A DNA stretch of 64,000 nucleotides, taken from assembly GCF_018130145.1 (NCBI RefSeq), contig NZ_JAFCMB010000007.1, positions 268,032 to 332,031 on the forward strand, given 5' to 3'. Shown piece after piece: positions 16,866 through 24,855 of this stretch. This DNA is from Bradyrhizobium sp. AUGA SZCCT0176 (GTDB taxonomy: Bacteria; Pseudomonadota; Alphaproteobacteria; Rhizobiales; Xanthobacteraceae). The notes under the pieces are model-generated. The model made no database searches. It was not told the DNA's origin and saw only the letters and a program-made list of their open reading frames with translations. The position numbers and the translations under genes were made by a program. How positions within the stretch are numbered: position 1 is the stretch's first letter; every line of letters starts with the position of its first letter.

Positions 16866-17609
16866 TCAGTGGCCGAGATACGCGTCGATGACGGCGCTGT
16901 TGGCACGGATTTCAGCGGGCGTCCCGATCGCCAGCACCTTGCCTTCCGCCATCACCACCACGCGCGAGCACAGCGACATCACGAATTCCATGTTGTGCTC
17001 GATCACGACGAAGGTGGCGCGCTTCTCGCGGTTGATCTCGGCCAGCCGCGCTTTCAAATCGCCGAGCATCGTCAGATTGACGCCGCCGGCCGGCTCGTCG
17101 AGCAGCACCAGACGGGGGCCACCCATGAAGGCCATGGCGGCATCGAGCAGTTTCTGCTGGCCGTAGGACAATCCGCCGGCCAGTTCACCGGCGAGATGGC
17201 CGAGCTTGAAAAACTCGATCATCTGATCGGCCGCCTGGCTGAGGCCTGCATCGGATGGACCCAGCAGCCGCGACAGCATGTTGCCCTGGTGCTCCTGGCC
17301 GGCGAGGATGAGATTTTCCCGCACCGACAGTTTTGGAAACACCTGAAGCAATTGGAACGTGCGGCTGACGCCGAGCCGGTTCAAATCCGACGGCCGAAAC
17401 CCGGTGACGACCTTGCCATCGACCTTCACCTCGCCGGCGCTCGGCTGCAACTGGCCGAGAATGCAATTGAACAAGGTCGACTTGCCGCAACCGTTCGGAC
17501 CGATCAGGCCGAGGATTTCGCCTTCCTGCACGTCGAAGCTGACGCCATCGACCGCATTGATGCCGCCGAAGTTCTTCTTGATGTTGCTGATCTCGAGAAC
17601 CGCGGTCAT
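16866..17609 (-). CDS. livG: Branched-chain-type ABC transporter ATPase LivG
   Basis: A 247-aa LivG-type ATPase: Walker A GPNGCGKST, signature LSYGQQK, Walker B LVLLDEPAGGVN and the C-terminal family motif AEGKVLAIGTPAEIRANSAVIDAYLG. It pairs with LivF on the LivH/LivM permease. The ATG at 17607-17609 overlaps the livM stop by 4 bases; a 59-residue upstream extension is out-of-family sequence inside livM and is rejected. Confidence 0.9.
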   Translation of the reverse strand: MTAVLEISNIKKNFGGINAVDGVSFDVQEGEILGLIGPNGCGKSTLFNCILGQLQPSAGEVKVDGKVVTGFRPSDLNRLGVSRTFQLLQVFPKLSVRENLILAGQEHQGNMLSRLLGPSDAGLSQAADQMIEFFKLGHLAGELAGGLSYGQQKLLDAAMAFMGGPRLVLLDEPAGGVNLTMLGDLKARLAEINREKRATFVVIEHNMEFVMSLCSRVVVMAEGKVLAIGTPAEIRANSAVIDAYLGH

Positions 17610-18604
17610 GGCGCCGGCTCCAGTCCTGATTTCGCAACCGCGCGCAGTGCGGAGGCGGCCTTGGTGCGGCGCTCGGTCAGATAGCGATCGAGAATGCCGA
17701 GAATGCCGGTCGGCGAATAGATCAGCAGCAGGATCACGGCAACCGCGTAGAGCATTAGATAATAACCCTGGGTGAAGCGCAGCCATTCCGGCAGCAGCAC
17801 CGCGATCATCGCGCCCAGGAACGGGCCGAAGAAGAAGCCCGAACCGCCGACGATCACCATCATCAAGAGATCGAGCGAAAGCGACAGATTGAAAGGAACG
17901 GGATCAATGTACTGCGTCAGTGGCGCATACAGCGTGCCGGCGACGCCGCCGAGCGCCGAGCCGATCGCAAACGCCATCAAGGTGTAGCGCCTTGTATCGA
18001 TGCCGAGCGAGAGCGCCCGCACCGGGTTTTCGCGCAAGGCCACGAAGGCGCGTCCCCAGGGCGAACGGATCAGCCACCAGGTCGCGAACGACACCAGGGC
18101 GAGCGAGCCAAGGCAGACATAATAGAATGGCAACGGCCGGTTGGTCGGATATCCCAGAATCGTCGGGCGCGGAATGTTGCTGATGCCGTAGATGCCGTTG
18201 GTGAGCCAGCTCTCGTTGCGGAACACCAGGAAGGCGAGCGTGGAAAACGCCAGCGTCACGAAGGCAAGATAATGATGCTGCACCCGCAGCGCCGGATAGC
18301 CGAGGATCCAGCCGATAGCGAAACAGAGGACGATGGCAACGCCGAGCCCCGCGATCAGCGGCATTCCGTTCGCGGTCATGATCGCCGCGGAATAGGCGCC
18401 GATGCCGACGAAGGCGCCCTGCGCCAGCGAGACCTGGCCGGCATAGCCCAGCGTCAGATTGAGCCCCATCGCGGCGATGGTCATGACAGCCCATTGGCTC
18501 AGGATGAACAGGCCGTAGCGATTGAGGTACATCGGCGCGATGATCAGGGCCGCGATCACGACCAGACCGAGCGCGACACGCCAATATCGATTGAGCAGGC
18601 TCAT
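17606..18604 (-). CDS. livM: Branched-chain-type ABC transporter permease LivM
   Basis: A 332-aa permease with about nine to ten helices, the LivM hallmark LNLTLGYAGQVSLAQGAFVGIGAYSAA and the coupling segment WGRAFVALRENPVRALSLGIDTRRYTLMAFAIG. It forms the transmembrane channel with LivH. It overlaps livH upstream and livG downstream by 4 bases each, so the three are translationally coupled. Confidence 0.92.
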   Translation of the reverse strand: MSLLNRYWRVALGLVVIAALIIAPMYLNRYGLFILSQWAVMTIAAMGLNLTLGYAGQVSLAQGAFVGIGAYSAAIMTANGMPLIAGLGVAIVLCFAIGWILGYPALRVQHHYLAFVTLAFSTLAFLVFRNESWLTNGIYGISNIPRPTILGYPTNRPLPFYYVCLGSLALVSFATWWLIRSPWGRAFVALRENPVRALSLGIDTRRYTLMAFAIGSALGGVAGTLYAPLTQYIDPVPFNLSLSLDLLMMVIVGGSGFFFGPFLGAMIAVLLPEWLRFTQGYYLMLYAVAVILLLIYSPTGILGILDRYLTERRTKAASALRAVAKSGLEPAP

Positions 18605-19476
18605 ACCGTACGCTCCTCGGCGCGGCCCAGCAGTCCCTGCGGACGGAGCAGGATGATCAGGATCAAGAGCACCATCGGCACGGCCGCGCGATACTGGGTC
18701 GAAACATAGGCCGCCGCGAGATTGTCGACGACGCCGATCAGCAAGCCGCCGGCGATCGCGCCGCGCACCTGGTTGAACCCGCCGACGATTGCTGCGATGA
18801 ACGCCGCCTGCCCCAGCACTTCGCCACTGGAAAATTTGGCGAGATAGATCGGCGTGATCAGCAGCGAGGCCAGCGCTACCAGAAAAGCGTTGATCAGGAA
18901 CGTCAGCAGGATCATCCGCTCGACGGGAATGCCGATGATGCGGGCGACGGTCGGATTTTGTGCGGTGGCCTGCATCTGATGGCCAATGGACGTGCGGTTC
19001 AACAGCATGGTCAATCCGACCACCGCGGCGATGGCGAGCGCGAGCACGCCGACGCTTTGCAACGCGACCTGGCGGCCGAGGATCGAGATATCACCAGCCG
19101 GCACGATGGAGGGAAACGGCGAGGCTTCGGCGCTGAAGAACTGTTTCACGGCTTCCTTGATGCCGATCGCCAGCGCCATGGTCGCGATTGCCAGCGGCAA
19201 CACGCCGTGGCGTAGCATCGGGTCGACCAGCAGCATCTTGAAGCCGAGGCCGAGCAGCAGCATCGACAGCAGCATGCCGATGACGATCGCGAGCCAGAAC
19301 GGCGCGCCGACGTGCATCGCCGCCAGCATCAGGAACGCCGGCAGCATGACGAATTCGCCCTGCGCGAAGTTGATGGTCTGTGACGTCTGCCACAGCAGCG
19401 TGAAGCCGACCGCGACGATGGCATAGATCGCGCCCGTCGCCAGTCCCGCTATCAGAAGATCTAGCAGATTGGACAT
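18601..19476 (-). CDS. livH: Branched-chain-type ABC transporter permease LivH
   Basis: A 291-aa permease with about eight helices and the LivH motif SQTINFAQGEFVMLPAFLML plus the coupling region VARIIGIPVERMI. The ATG at 19474-19476 is chosen over one at 19500 because the upstream one lies inside a palindromic element (19496-19636) and its extra residues (MSKGQGKG) are not family-like. The element separates livH from the binding-protein gene. Confidence 0.88.
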   Translation of the reverse strand: MSNLLDLLIAGLATGAIYAIVAVGFTLLWQTSQTINFAQGEFVMLPAFLMLAAMHVGAPFWLAIVIGMLLSMLLLGLGFKMLLVDPMLRHGVLPLAIATMALAIGIKEAVKQFFSAEASPFPSIVPAGDISILGRQVALQSVGVLALAIAAVVGLTMLLNRTSIGHQMQATAQNPTVARIIGIPVERMILLTFLINAFLVALASLLITPIYLAKFSSGEVLGQAAFIAAIVGGFNQVRGAIAGGLLIGVVDNLAAAYVSTQYRAAVPMVLLILIILLRPQGLLGRAEERTV

Positions 19477-19495
19477 GCCTTTACCCTGACCTTTG

Positions 19496-19636
19496 CTCAT
19501 CCTGAGGAGAGCGCTCCTGCGCGCGCCTCTAAGGATGGCCGCGATACCACCTTGCTATCCACCCTTCGAGACGCTTGCGGAGTTTATCATCGGGCCGCGC
19601 TTCCCGCGGACCCGGTGGCAAGCGCCTCAGGATGAG
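19496..19636. repeat. Palindromic element between binding-protein gene and livH
   Basis: CTCATCCTGAGG at 19496-19507 is repeated inverted as CCTCAGGATGAG at 19625-19636, near GCGC-rich flanks. This resembles a common Bradyrhizobium intergenic palindrome. It sits inside the ABC operon, between the highly expressed binding-protein gene and the permease genes, where such hairpins often stabilise the upstream mRNA or attenuate the downstream part. Confidence 0.65.
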
Positions 19637-19645
19637 GCCCGTACC

Positions 19646-20785
19646 TTAGTTGAGCTTCGGCAGCACCTGCTTGATGACCTGCTTGCCATCGACGATCTCG
19701 ACCAGGAAACCCTGGCGATCGATGTCGCCGTTCTTGTCGAAGGTCGCATCCATCAGGATGCCGGGCTCGCTGGCCGCCTTGATGGTGAGGCCATGGAGGT
19801 TATCGGCGAACGCCTTGGAATCGACCTTGCCCATCTTCTCGGTGGTGGCCTTGATCATGTAGATCGCCAGATAGCCCTTGAGGCCATTATGGTCAGGGAC
19901 GTAATTGTACTTCTTGACGAACTTTTCCTTGAACGCCTTGATCAGGTCGACCGGGGCATCGGTGGTGAGGCCGACATGGCCGCGGGCACCGTTCGCCGCA
20001 TCGCCCGCCAGTTCGACCACCTTCTGGCCGACCAGCGTGGTTTCGCCGATCAGGGGCACGGTGACGCCCTGACGCTTCAGCTCTTTCAGGATGCGGGCGC
20101 TTTCCTCTTCGTTCAGATAGATGAAGACCGCGTCGGGCGCGGCGGCCTTGATCTTGCTGACGTCGGCGGCGAAATCGGCCTGACCTGCTTCGGTGGAAAG
20201 ATCGGCGGCGACCTTGACGCCGAGCTTGGCGAATTCCTTGGTGATGACGTCACGTCCGCCGCGGCCGAAATCATTATTCACCCAAACGATCGCAACCGAT
20301 TTCGCCTTCACCTCGTCGTTGATGTATTTGGCGACCTTCGGCATCGAGGACTGCTGGCCGAACGAGGTGCGGAACAGGAATTTGTTGCCGCCCTGCGTCA
20401 GTTCGGCGGCTTCGCCGCCCATGATCTGGGCGATGCCGGCTTCGGCCGCGAGCGGCGCCGTGACCTTGACCGATCCGGAATAGCCGGGGCCGAGCAGGAC
20501 GTAGGGCTCGCCGTCGAGCGCCTTCTGGACCTGGGCGCGCGCCACGCCGGGGTTGGATTGCGAATCGGCGTGGGTGACTTCCAGCTTGCGGCCGAGCACG
20601 CCGCCCTTGGCGTTGACTTCCTCGATCGCAAGATCGATGCCGTTCTTCCAGTTGGTGCCGACCGTGGCGCCGCCGCCGGACAGTTCGGCCACATTGGCGA
20701 GCTTGATGGGAGCACCGGACTGCGCCAACGCCGCCGCAGCCGTCATGGTCGCGAGCAGGATACCTGCCAAAATTCCTGATTTCAT
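19646..20785 (-). CDS. Branched-chain-type ABC transporter substrate-binding protein
   Basis: A 379-aa periplasmic-binding-protein type I (LivJ/LivK class) with a signal peptide ending near AAAALAQSG and the family motifs AIEEVNAKGGVLGRKLEV and VLLGPGYSGSVKVTAPLAAEAGI. It delivers ligand to LivHMGF. Two ATGs (20789-20791 and 20783-20785) are possible; AGGGG lies directly next to the first and at good spacing for the second, so 20785 is preferred. It is 56 bases downstream of aroE, so it may be co-expressed with quinate/shikimate dehydrogenase. The ligand cannot be read from sequence. Confidence 0.88.
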   Translation of the reverse strand: MKSGILAGILLATMTAAAALAQSGAPIKLANVAELSGGGATVGTNWKNGIDLAIEEVNAKGGVLGRKLEVTHADSQSNPGVARAQVQKALDGEPYVLLGPGYSGSVKVTAPLAAEAGIAQIMGGEAAELTQGGNKFLFRTSFGQQSSMPKVAKYINDEVKAKSVAIVWVNNDFGRGGRDVITKEFAKLGVKVAADLSTEAGQADFAADVSKIKAAAPDAVFIYLNEEESARILKELKRQGVTVPLIGETTLVGQKVVELAGDAANGARGHVGLTTDAPVDLIKAFKEKFVKKYNYVPDHNGLKGYLAIYMIKATTEKMGKVDSKAFADNLHGLTIKAASEPGILMDATFDKNGDIDRQGFLVEIVDGKQVIKQVLPKLN

Positions 20786-20841
20786 TTCCATCCCCTATTG
20801 TCTTGATCTTTTGATCTTGTCGACGCGAGCCTGGTGACCGG

Positions 20842-21750
20842 CTACGCGTCCGATGTCGCAGAGTAGCGCCTTGCCATCACGCCGTCGAATGCATTTCCCA
20901 TTTCGACGATGGACGGCTTCATTCCCGTAAATAACTCGAAGGCGTCCGCGGCCTGGTGGATCGCGAGATCGCGCCCGGTCATGATTTCAGCACCCTTGGC
21001 TTTGGCCGCGGTCAGCAGCGGCGTCCAGAGCGGCGAATAGACCGCGTCGGCCACCCAGATGTCGCGGCGCAACAGCGCCTCCGGCACCGGCGTGCCGCGA
21101 TCCGGCAGCATGCCGATCGGCGTTCCGTTGACCACGCCGACGGCACCGCGCAGCGCGTCTTCCACGGTTTGCGCAATCCGCACCGGTTGGCGGCCGCGCA
21201 ACTGCGCCGCAATCTGTTCGGCCTTGGCGCGGTCGGTATCGAAGATGTTGAGTTCGGCGACACCGAGCGCCGCGAGCGCATGCGCAATCGCCTTGCCGAC
21301 GCCGCCGGCGCCGATCAGGGCAACGGGGCCATGACCCGATGCCTTCACAAGATTGGCGACCGCACGCTCGAACCCCGTGGCGTCGGTATTGTATCCGACC
21401 AGCCGGCTGCCACTGACGACAACCGTATTGACCGCGCCGATCGCGCGCGCGGCCGGCGACAAATCATCGAGCAGCGGAATCACGGCTTCCTTGTAGGGAA
21501 ACGTCACGTTGACCCCGGCAAAACCGATGCGTTTGATGCTGTCGAGCAACGTGCGCAATTCAGCCGAGCCCTGGCCCGCGACCTCGATCAGTTGATAATG
21601 ACACCGGATACCCAGGGCAGCGGCCGCCTCCTCGTGCATCGCCGGCGACGCCGAATGCGCAATCGGGGCTCCGATCAAGCCGGTGAGAAACTTTTGACCG
21701 ATCGAAGCTGGGCGTTTGGACACGTCGCTATGGTCTCGCAGTATCAACAT
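20842..21750 (-). CDS. aroE: Quinate/shikimate dehydrogenase, NAD-type
   Basis: A 302-aa shikimate dehydrogenase-family protein. N-terminal substrate motifs: GLIGAPIAHSASPAMH, NVTFPYKE (catalytic Lys87), AVNTV, and NTDATG (Asp123). The Rossmann domain has GAGGVGKA at about 148-155. The residues after the second strand read FDTDRAKA; an acidic residue there favours NAD, as in catabolic quinate/shikimate dehydrogenases, whereas biosynthetic AroE has an NRT-like NADP motif. Next to dehydroquinase, ring-cleavage genes and importers, a catabolic role (quinate to dehydroquinate, shikimate to dehydroshikimate) is likely. A LysR box lies just upstream and lysR is the next gene upstream. Confidence 0.85.
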   Translation of the reverse strand: MLILRDHSDVSKRPASIGQKFLTGLIGAPIAHSASPAMHEEAAAALGIRCHYQLIEVAGQGSAELRTLLDSIKRIGFAGVNVTFPYKEAVIPLLDDLSPAARAIGAVNTVVVSGSRLVGYNTDATGFERAVANLVKASGHGPVALIGAGGVGKAIAHALAALGVAELNIFDTDRAKAEQIAAQLRGRQPVRIAQTVEDALRGAVGVVNGTPIGMLPDRGTPVPEALLRRDIWVADAVYSPLWTPLLTAAKAKGAEIMTGRDLAIHQAADAFELFTGMKPSIVEMGNAFDGVMARRYSATSDA

Positions 21751-21833
21751 GGATCGCGCGGCTTAGAGCACCAAAACCGCGCAAACGATACCGCCTTCGC
21801 CAGATAACACAATTACCCATTTATTCCACAAAC

Positions 21834-21848
21834 ATAACTTGATGTTAT
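21834..21848 (-). promoter_or_regulatory. Candidate LysR-type operator upstream of aroE
   Basis: ATAAC-TTGAT-GTTAT is a perfect inverted repeat with 5-bp arms, containing the LysR-type T-N11-A pattern (TAAC...GTTA). It lies 84-98 bases upstream of the aroE start and overlaps the end of lysR. The 9-mer TGATGTTAT within it also occurs in the gntR/dctP intergenic region. Confidence 0.55.
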
Positions 21849-22792
21849 TTTTTCCGGCCGCGCGATGCCGCCGTCGCCGGACTTTTCCGGCTGGGCTCCA
21901 GCGCCCGCATTTCCGACCGCAGGCATTCGATGAAATGCTCGACATGCAGCGAAAGCGAGGCGCCTCTTTTCACCGCGATATACGTGTCGAACCTCGTGGG
22001 CTCCACGATCCGAAGCATTTCCACGCCGGGATAACCGCCATGCGCGACGGTAAACTGATCAATGACGGCAATTCCAAGCCCCGCCTTGACCAACGCGCAG
22101 ACGGTGGTGCCGAACCGCGCCCGGATCGTGATGTCGTAGGACAATTTATTGCGCGCGAAGATCTCGGCCATGATGCGCCCGTAGGGGTCGTTGGGGTCGA
22201 TGCCGATCAGGGGGTAGCGGATGATCTCCGCGGCGGTGACCTGTTTTCGACCCGCCAGTTCGTGTCCCTGCGGCACGATGCAGAACAATTCACCTGACGC
22301 CAGCGGCATGAAATCGAGGCCGGGGTGGTCGAGCCGATAGCTCATGGCGACGCAATCGCCCTTGCCGAGCAACAAATAGTCGATCGCCTCCTCGATCTTG
22401 AGGATGTTGATGTCGATGTGCAGATCGGGGTAGCGCCGACGGATGCGCTCGATCGCGCGCGGCACCATGATCTGGGAAATACTCGGCACCGAGCCGATGC
22501 GCAGTTCCGACAGCGTGCCGCGTCCGATCTTTGAAATGATTTCGGTGAGGTCGTCGACCTTCTTGTAGACGCCGTTGATCTGCTCGAAAATATTATGCGC
22601 TTCGGAGGTCGGGAAGTAGCGCCCGTTCTGGCGCTGGAAGAAGCGGATGCCGAGCGAGCGCTCGGTATATTTCACCAGCCGGCTGATGCCCGGTGCCGAC
22701 ACGTTGAGCAGTTTTGCCGCCCCGCCGATCGTGCCGGTGATCATCACGGCCCTGATAACCTCGACCTGGCGCAGCGTCATCATGTGCAGCAA
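21845..22792 (-). CDS. LysR-family transcriptional regulator
   Basis: A 315-aa LysR-type regulator: an N-terminal winged helix (LRQVEVIRAVMITGTIGGAAKLLNVSAPGISRLVKYTERSLGIRFFQR) and a LysR substrate-binding domain from about residue 95. The C-terminus is basic (ASRGRKK). It probably senses quinate, shikimate or protocatechuate and activates aroE, whose promoter holds a T-N11-A box. Unusually it lies on the same strand as its likely target rather than divergent. The start could be the first ATG or the next at residue 4. Confidence 0.87.
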   Translation of the reverse strand: MLHMMTLRQVEVIRAVMITGTIGGAAKLLNVSAPGISRLVKYTERSLGIRFFQRQNGRYFPTSEAHNIFEQINGVYKKVDDLTEIISKIGRGTLSELRIGSVPSISQIMVPRAIERIRRRYPDLHIDINILKIEEAIDYLLLGKGDCVAMSYRLDHPGLDFMPLASGELFCIVPQGHELAGRKQVTAAEIIRYPLIGIDPNDPYGRIMAEIFARNKLSYDITIRARFGTTVCALVKAGLGIAVIDQFTVAHGGYPGVEMLRIVEPTRFDTYIAVKRGASLSLHVEHFIECLRSEMRALEPSRKSPATAASRGRKK

Positions 22793-22870
22793 CTCCGAAG
22801 GTGAACCTGAGAGATACTCCCATGTTCGATCGGCGCAAATGACCTTATCAACGCCTTCTCAGGGTCGTTC

Positions 22871-23680
22871 TCAGAGTTTGGCCGCTGCGATCACGGCCTT
22901 GGCAGCATCCAGCGCGCGCTGGGCGCGATCCTTTGCTCCCATGGTCTTGGCAAGCTCGGCGGTCGGGACTTCGAGGCTGACGGTGATATCCGCCGGCATG
23001 GCGCGCGCCAGCGAGACGAGGTCGATGCCGCCCTCCCCGGGAAACATCCGCTCATGGCGGGCGGCATGGATCAGTTCGTCGTTCGTGGTAGGCCGCTCGG
23101 CCGGCCCGTCGCATAACTGCCAATAATGCAGCCGGTGGACGGGCACGCGCGCAAGTTCGGCGGTGGAACTCCTCGACCGGTCGAAATGCAGCGCATCGAC
23201 CAGGATGCCGGCATTGGCCTGCCCCATCGGCGCGACGATGCTGTTGGCCGTCGCCAGATCCGGGACATAGGTCCAGGGCATGAATTCGAGATCGGCCGTC
23301 AGCCCATATGGGGCGGCGGCCTCGCAAAACCTCGCAAAGCTATCCCTGAACCGGGCGAGATCAGGATCGTAACCCGCGACCAGGATGTGCTTGGCGCCGA
23401 GCCGCGCACCGGTCTCGAAGAAGGCGGAGAAGCCGGCAATCCCGGTTTCGGGCCTGAGCGCGACCACTTCGAGGTCGGCTACCTTGATGCCGGTCGCGTC
23501 CAGCCGGGCCAGCGTTTCGTTCAGGCTCGCTTTGTCATCCAGCGGATAGGCGATGCCGCCGGGCATCGCGGGCAGCAGGCGAATTCCGACGGCGTCATAG
23601 CCGCAGCTAGCGGCAATTTCGATCAGCGCAGGAGGCGCCAGGTCGAGGACGGTCAGCGCGGCGAGCGAGAACGACGGCAT
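22871..23680 (-). CDS. Sugar phosphate isomerase/epimerase-like TIM-barrel protein (candidate dehydroshikimate dehydratase)
   Basis: A 269-aa xylose-isomerase-like TIM barrel. Candidate metal ligands are Glu132 (DLEFMP), Asp162 with His165 (VDALHFD), Gln188 (HYWQLCD) and Glu237 (SLEVPT), spaced like the Glu-Asp-His-Glu set of AsbF-type 3-dehydroshikimate dehydratases, with Gln in place of the His. Its start overlaps the stop of the 217-aa gene (TAATG), and aroQ lies just upstream. Between dehydroquinase and protocatechuate dioxygenase genes, the missing step is dehydroshikimate to protocatechuate, so this is the best candidate in the window. The family also includes inositol and sugar enzymes, so the function is an inference. 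Confidence 0.72.
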   Translation of the reverse strand: MPSFSLAALTVLDLAPPALIEIAASCGYDAVGIRLLPAMPGGIAYPLDDKASLNETLARLDATGIKVADLEVVALRPETGIAGFSAFFETGARLGAKHILVAGYDPDLARFRDSFARFCEAAAPYGLTADLEFMPWTYVPDLATANSIVAPMGQANAGILVDALHFDRSRSSTAELARVPVHRLHYWQLCDGPAERPTTNDELIHAARHERMFPGEGGIDLVSLARAMPADITVSLEVPTAELAKTMGAKDRAQRALDAAKAVIAAAKL

Positions 23681-24333
23681 TATTCAAAGTCTGCGATACG
23701 GGCGTCGAGTGCGAACATGCCCTGATAGACCTCCGGCTCACCGCCACTGAACAAGTCCGGCGCCATTTCAGTTGCTCGACGCAATGCGCCACCAAGCGCC
23801 GTCTCGTCAAGCGCCTCGATGATCAGGAGGCCGGCAAAGATGCCCTCATCCTTCCGCATGCCCTTCTCGACCGTCGGCACCGAGGTGCGGGCCAGATCGG
23901 TCACCCCGATCTGCACCGCGGCAATGCCGTCGAGCGCGACGAGCGCGTCGGCGAGTTGCCGGGGATTCTCCGGCAGACGTTCGATGCGCAGTGCGGCGAT
24001 GGTCGATCCCTCGCCGCGACCCGCGCGGGCGGTCATGACGCCGCCGCCGCGAATGAAATTGCCGAGCCGGGGCATGGTGCGTTGCGACCACGGCGTCGGG
24101 GCGTTGAGCCGCGCCAGATAAGCCGGGCCGTCGAGCACCTCGGGGGCTTCAAGTTCGTAGAGAATGAAGAACCTGGCGATGTCAGTTCGCGCGGCGCGGA
24201 ACACGCGAACGCCCAAAAATCCCTTGGTCGTCACACGCTCGGTGGTGTGCTCCCGCGTCAACCAGTGCCGGTAGTCGGTGAGATGGTCGGGCTCGACATC
24301 GCTCCAGATTGCCAGAAAGCCTGCGCCGCGCAT
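23680..24333 (-). CDS. Conserved protein of unknown function, two-repeat ferredoxin-like
   Basis: A 217-aa soluble protein that I cannot assign. The N-terminal half (FLAIWSDVEPDHLTDYRHWL then TREHTTERV and GFLGVRVF) resembles dimeric alpha/beta-barrel proteins of the DUF4286/EthD kind, with a His-rich segment HWLTREH. The second half (STIAALRIERLP...AVQIGVTD...FAGLLIIEALDE) looks like another copy of the fold. It is placed 3 bases after aroQ and overlaps the TIM-barrel gene by 1 base, so it belongs to the dehydroquinase operon. It could be an accessory or a small cofactor-free enzyme acting on a ring or dicarboxylate intermediate; that is speculation. Confidence 0.75.
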   Translation of the reverse strand: MRGAGFLAIWSDVEPDHLTDYRHWLTREHTTERVTTKGFLGVRVFRAARTDIARFFILYELEAPEVLDGPAYLARLNAPTPWSQRTMPRLGNFIRGGGVMTARAGRGEGSTIAALRIERLPENPRQLADALVALDGIAAVQIGVTDLARTSVPTVEKGMRKDEGIFAGLLIIEALDETALGGALRRATEMAPDLFSGGEPEVYQGMFALDARIADFE

Positions 24334-24336
24334 GCG

Positions 24337-24822
24337 CTATCTCCCCTTGAGGCCATGCAACGAGGCGGGAACGGCATCCGGCAGCTTGCCCAGCTTTTGA
24401 ACGGCCGCCAGCATCGCCGCGATGTATCCGTAAGGACCGAGACCACAGATCACGGCGGTGGACGCGCTCGACGTGATCGAATGCCGGTGCAATTCGTCCC
24501 GCGCATGAATATTGGAGATGTGGACCTCGATCTTCGGGCCTTCGAATATTTTCAGCGCGTCGATCAGCGCGATCGAGGTGAACGAATAGGCCGCCGGGTT
24601 CATGATGATCGCATCATAATTGCCGTGCGCCGACTGGATCCAGTTGACCAGTTCGCCTTCGAGATTGGACTGGTGAAACGAGACCGTGACCCCGAGATAC
24701 TTTGCTACTTCCTCACAGCTTGCCTGGATCTCCTTGAGCGTGGTCGGGCCGTAGATGTGAGGCTCCCGAATTCCGAGGAAATTCAGATTGGGTCCGTTCA
24801 GGATCATGATCTTGATGGCCAT
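24337..24822 (-). CDS. aroQ: Type II 3-dehydroquinate dehydratase, atypical
   Basis: A 161-aa type II dehydroquinase (dehydroquinate to dehydroshikimate). Family residues present: Asn12, Arg19, Tyr24 (the base), Asn75, Glu99, His101 and Arg108 (EVHISNIHAR). However the usual NPGAYTHTS motif reads NPAAYSFTS, so the active-site His81 is Phe, and the usual FR(R/H)HS reads LHRHS, so Arg112 is His. It is 33 bases after the TRAP permease gene and 3 bases before the 217-aa gene. This suggests a catabolic paralogue, possibly with altered substrate; a biosynthetic aroQ would be expected elsewhere in the genome. Confidence 0.85.
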   Translation of the reverse strand: MAIKIMILNGPNLNFLGIREPHIYGPTTLKEIQASCEEVAKYLGVTVSFHQSNLEGELVNWIQSAHGNYDAIIMNPAAYSFTSIALIDALKIFEGPKIEVHISNIHARDELHRHSITSSASTAVICGLGPYGYIAAMLAAVQKLGKLPDAVPASLHGLKGR

Positions 24823-24855
24823 CGAGGCTCCCTCTTTTCGCTTGATATGCCGCTT

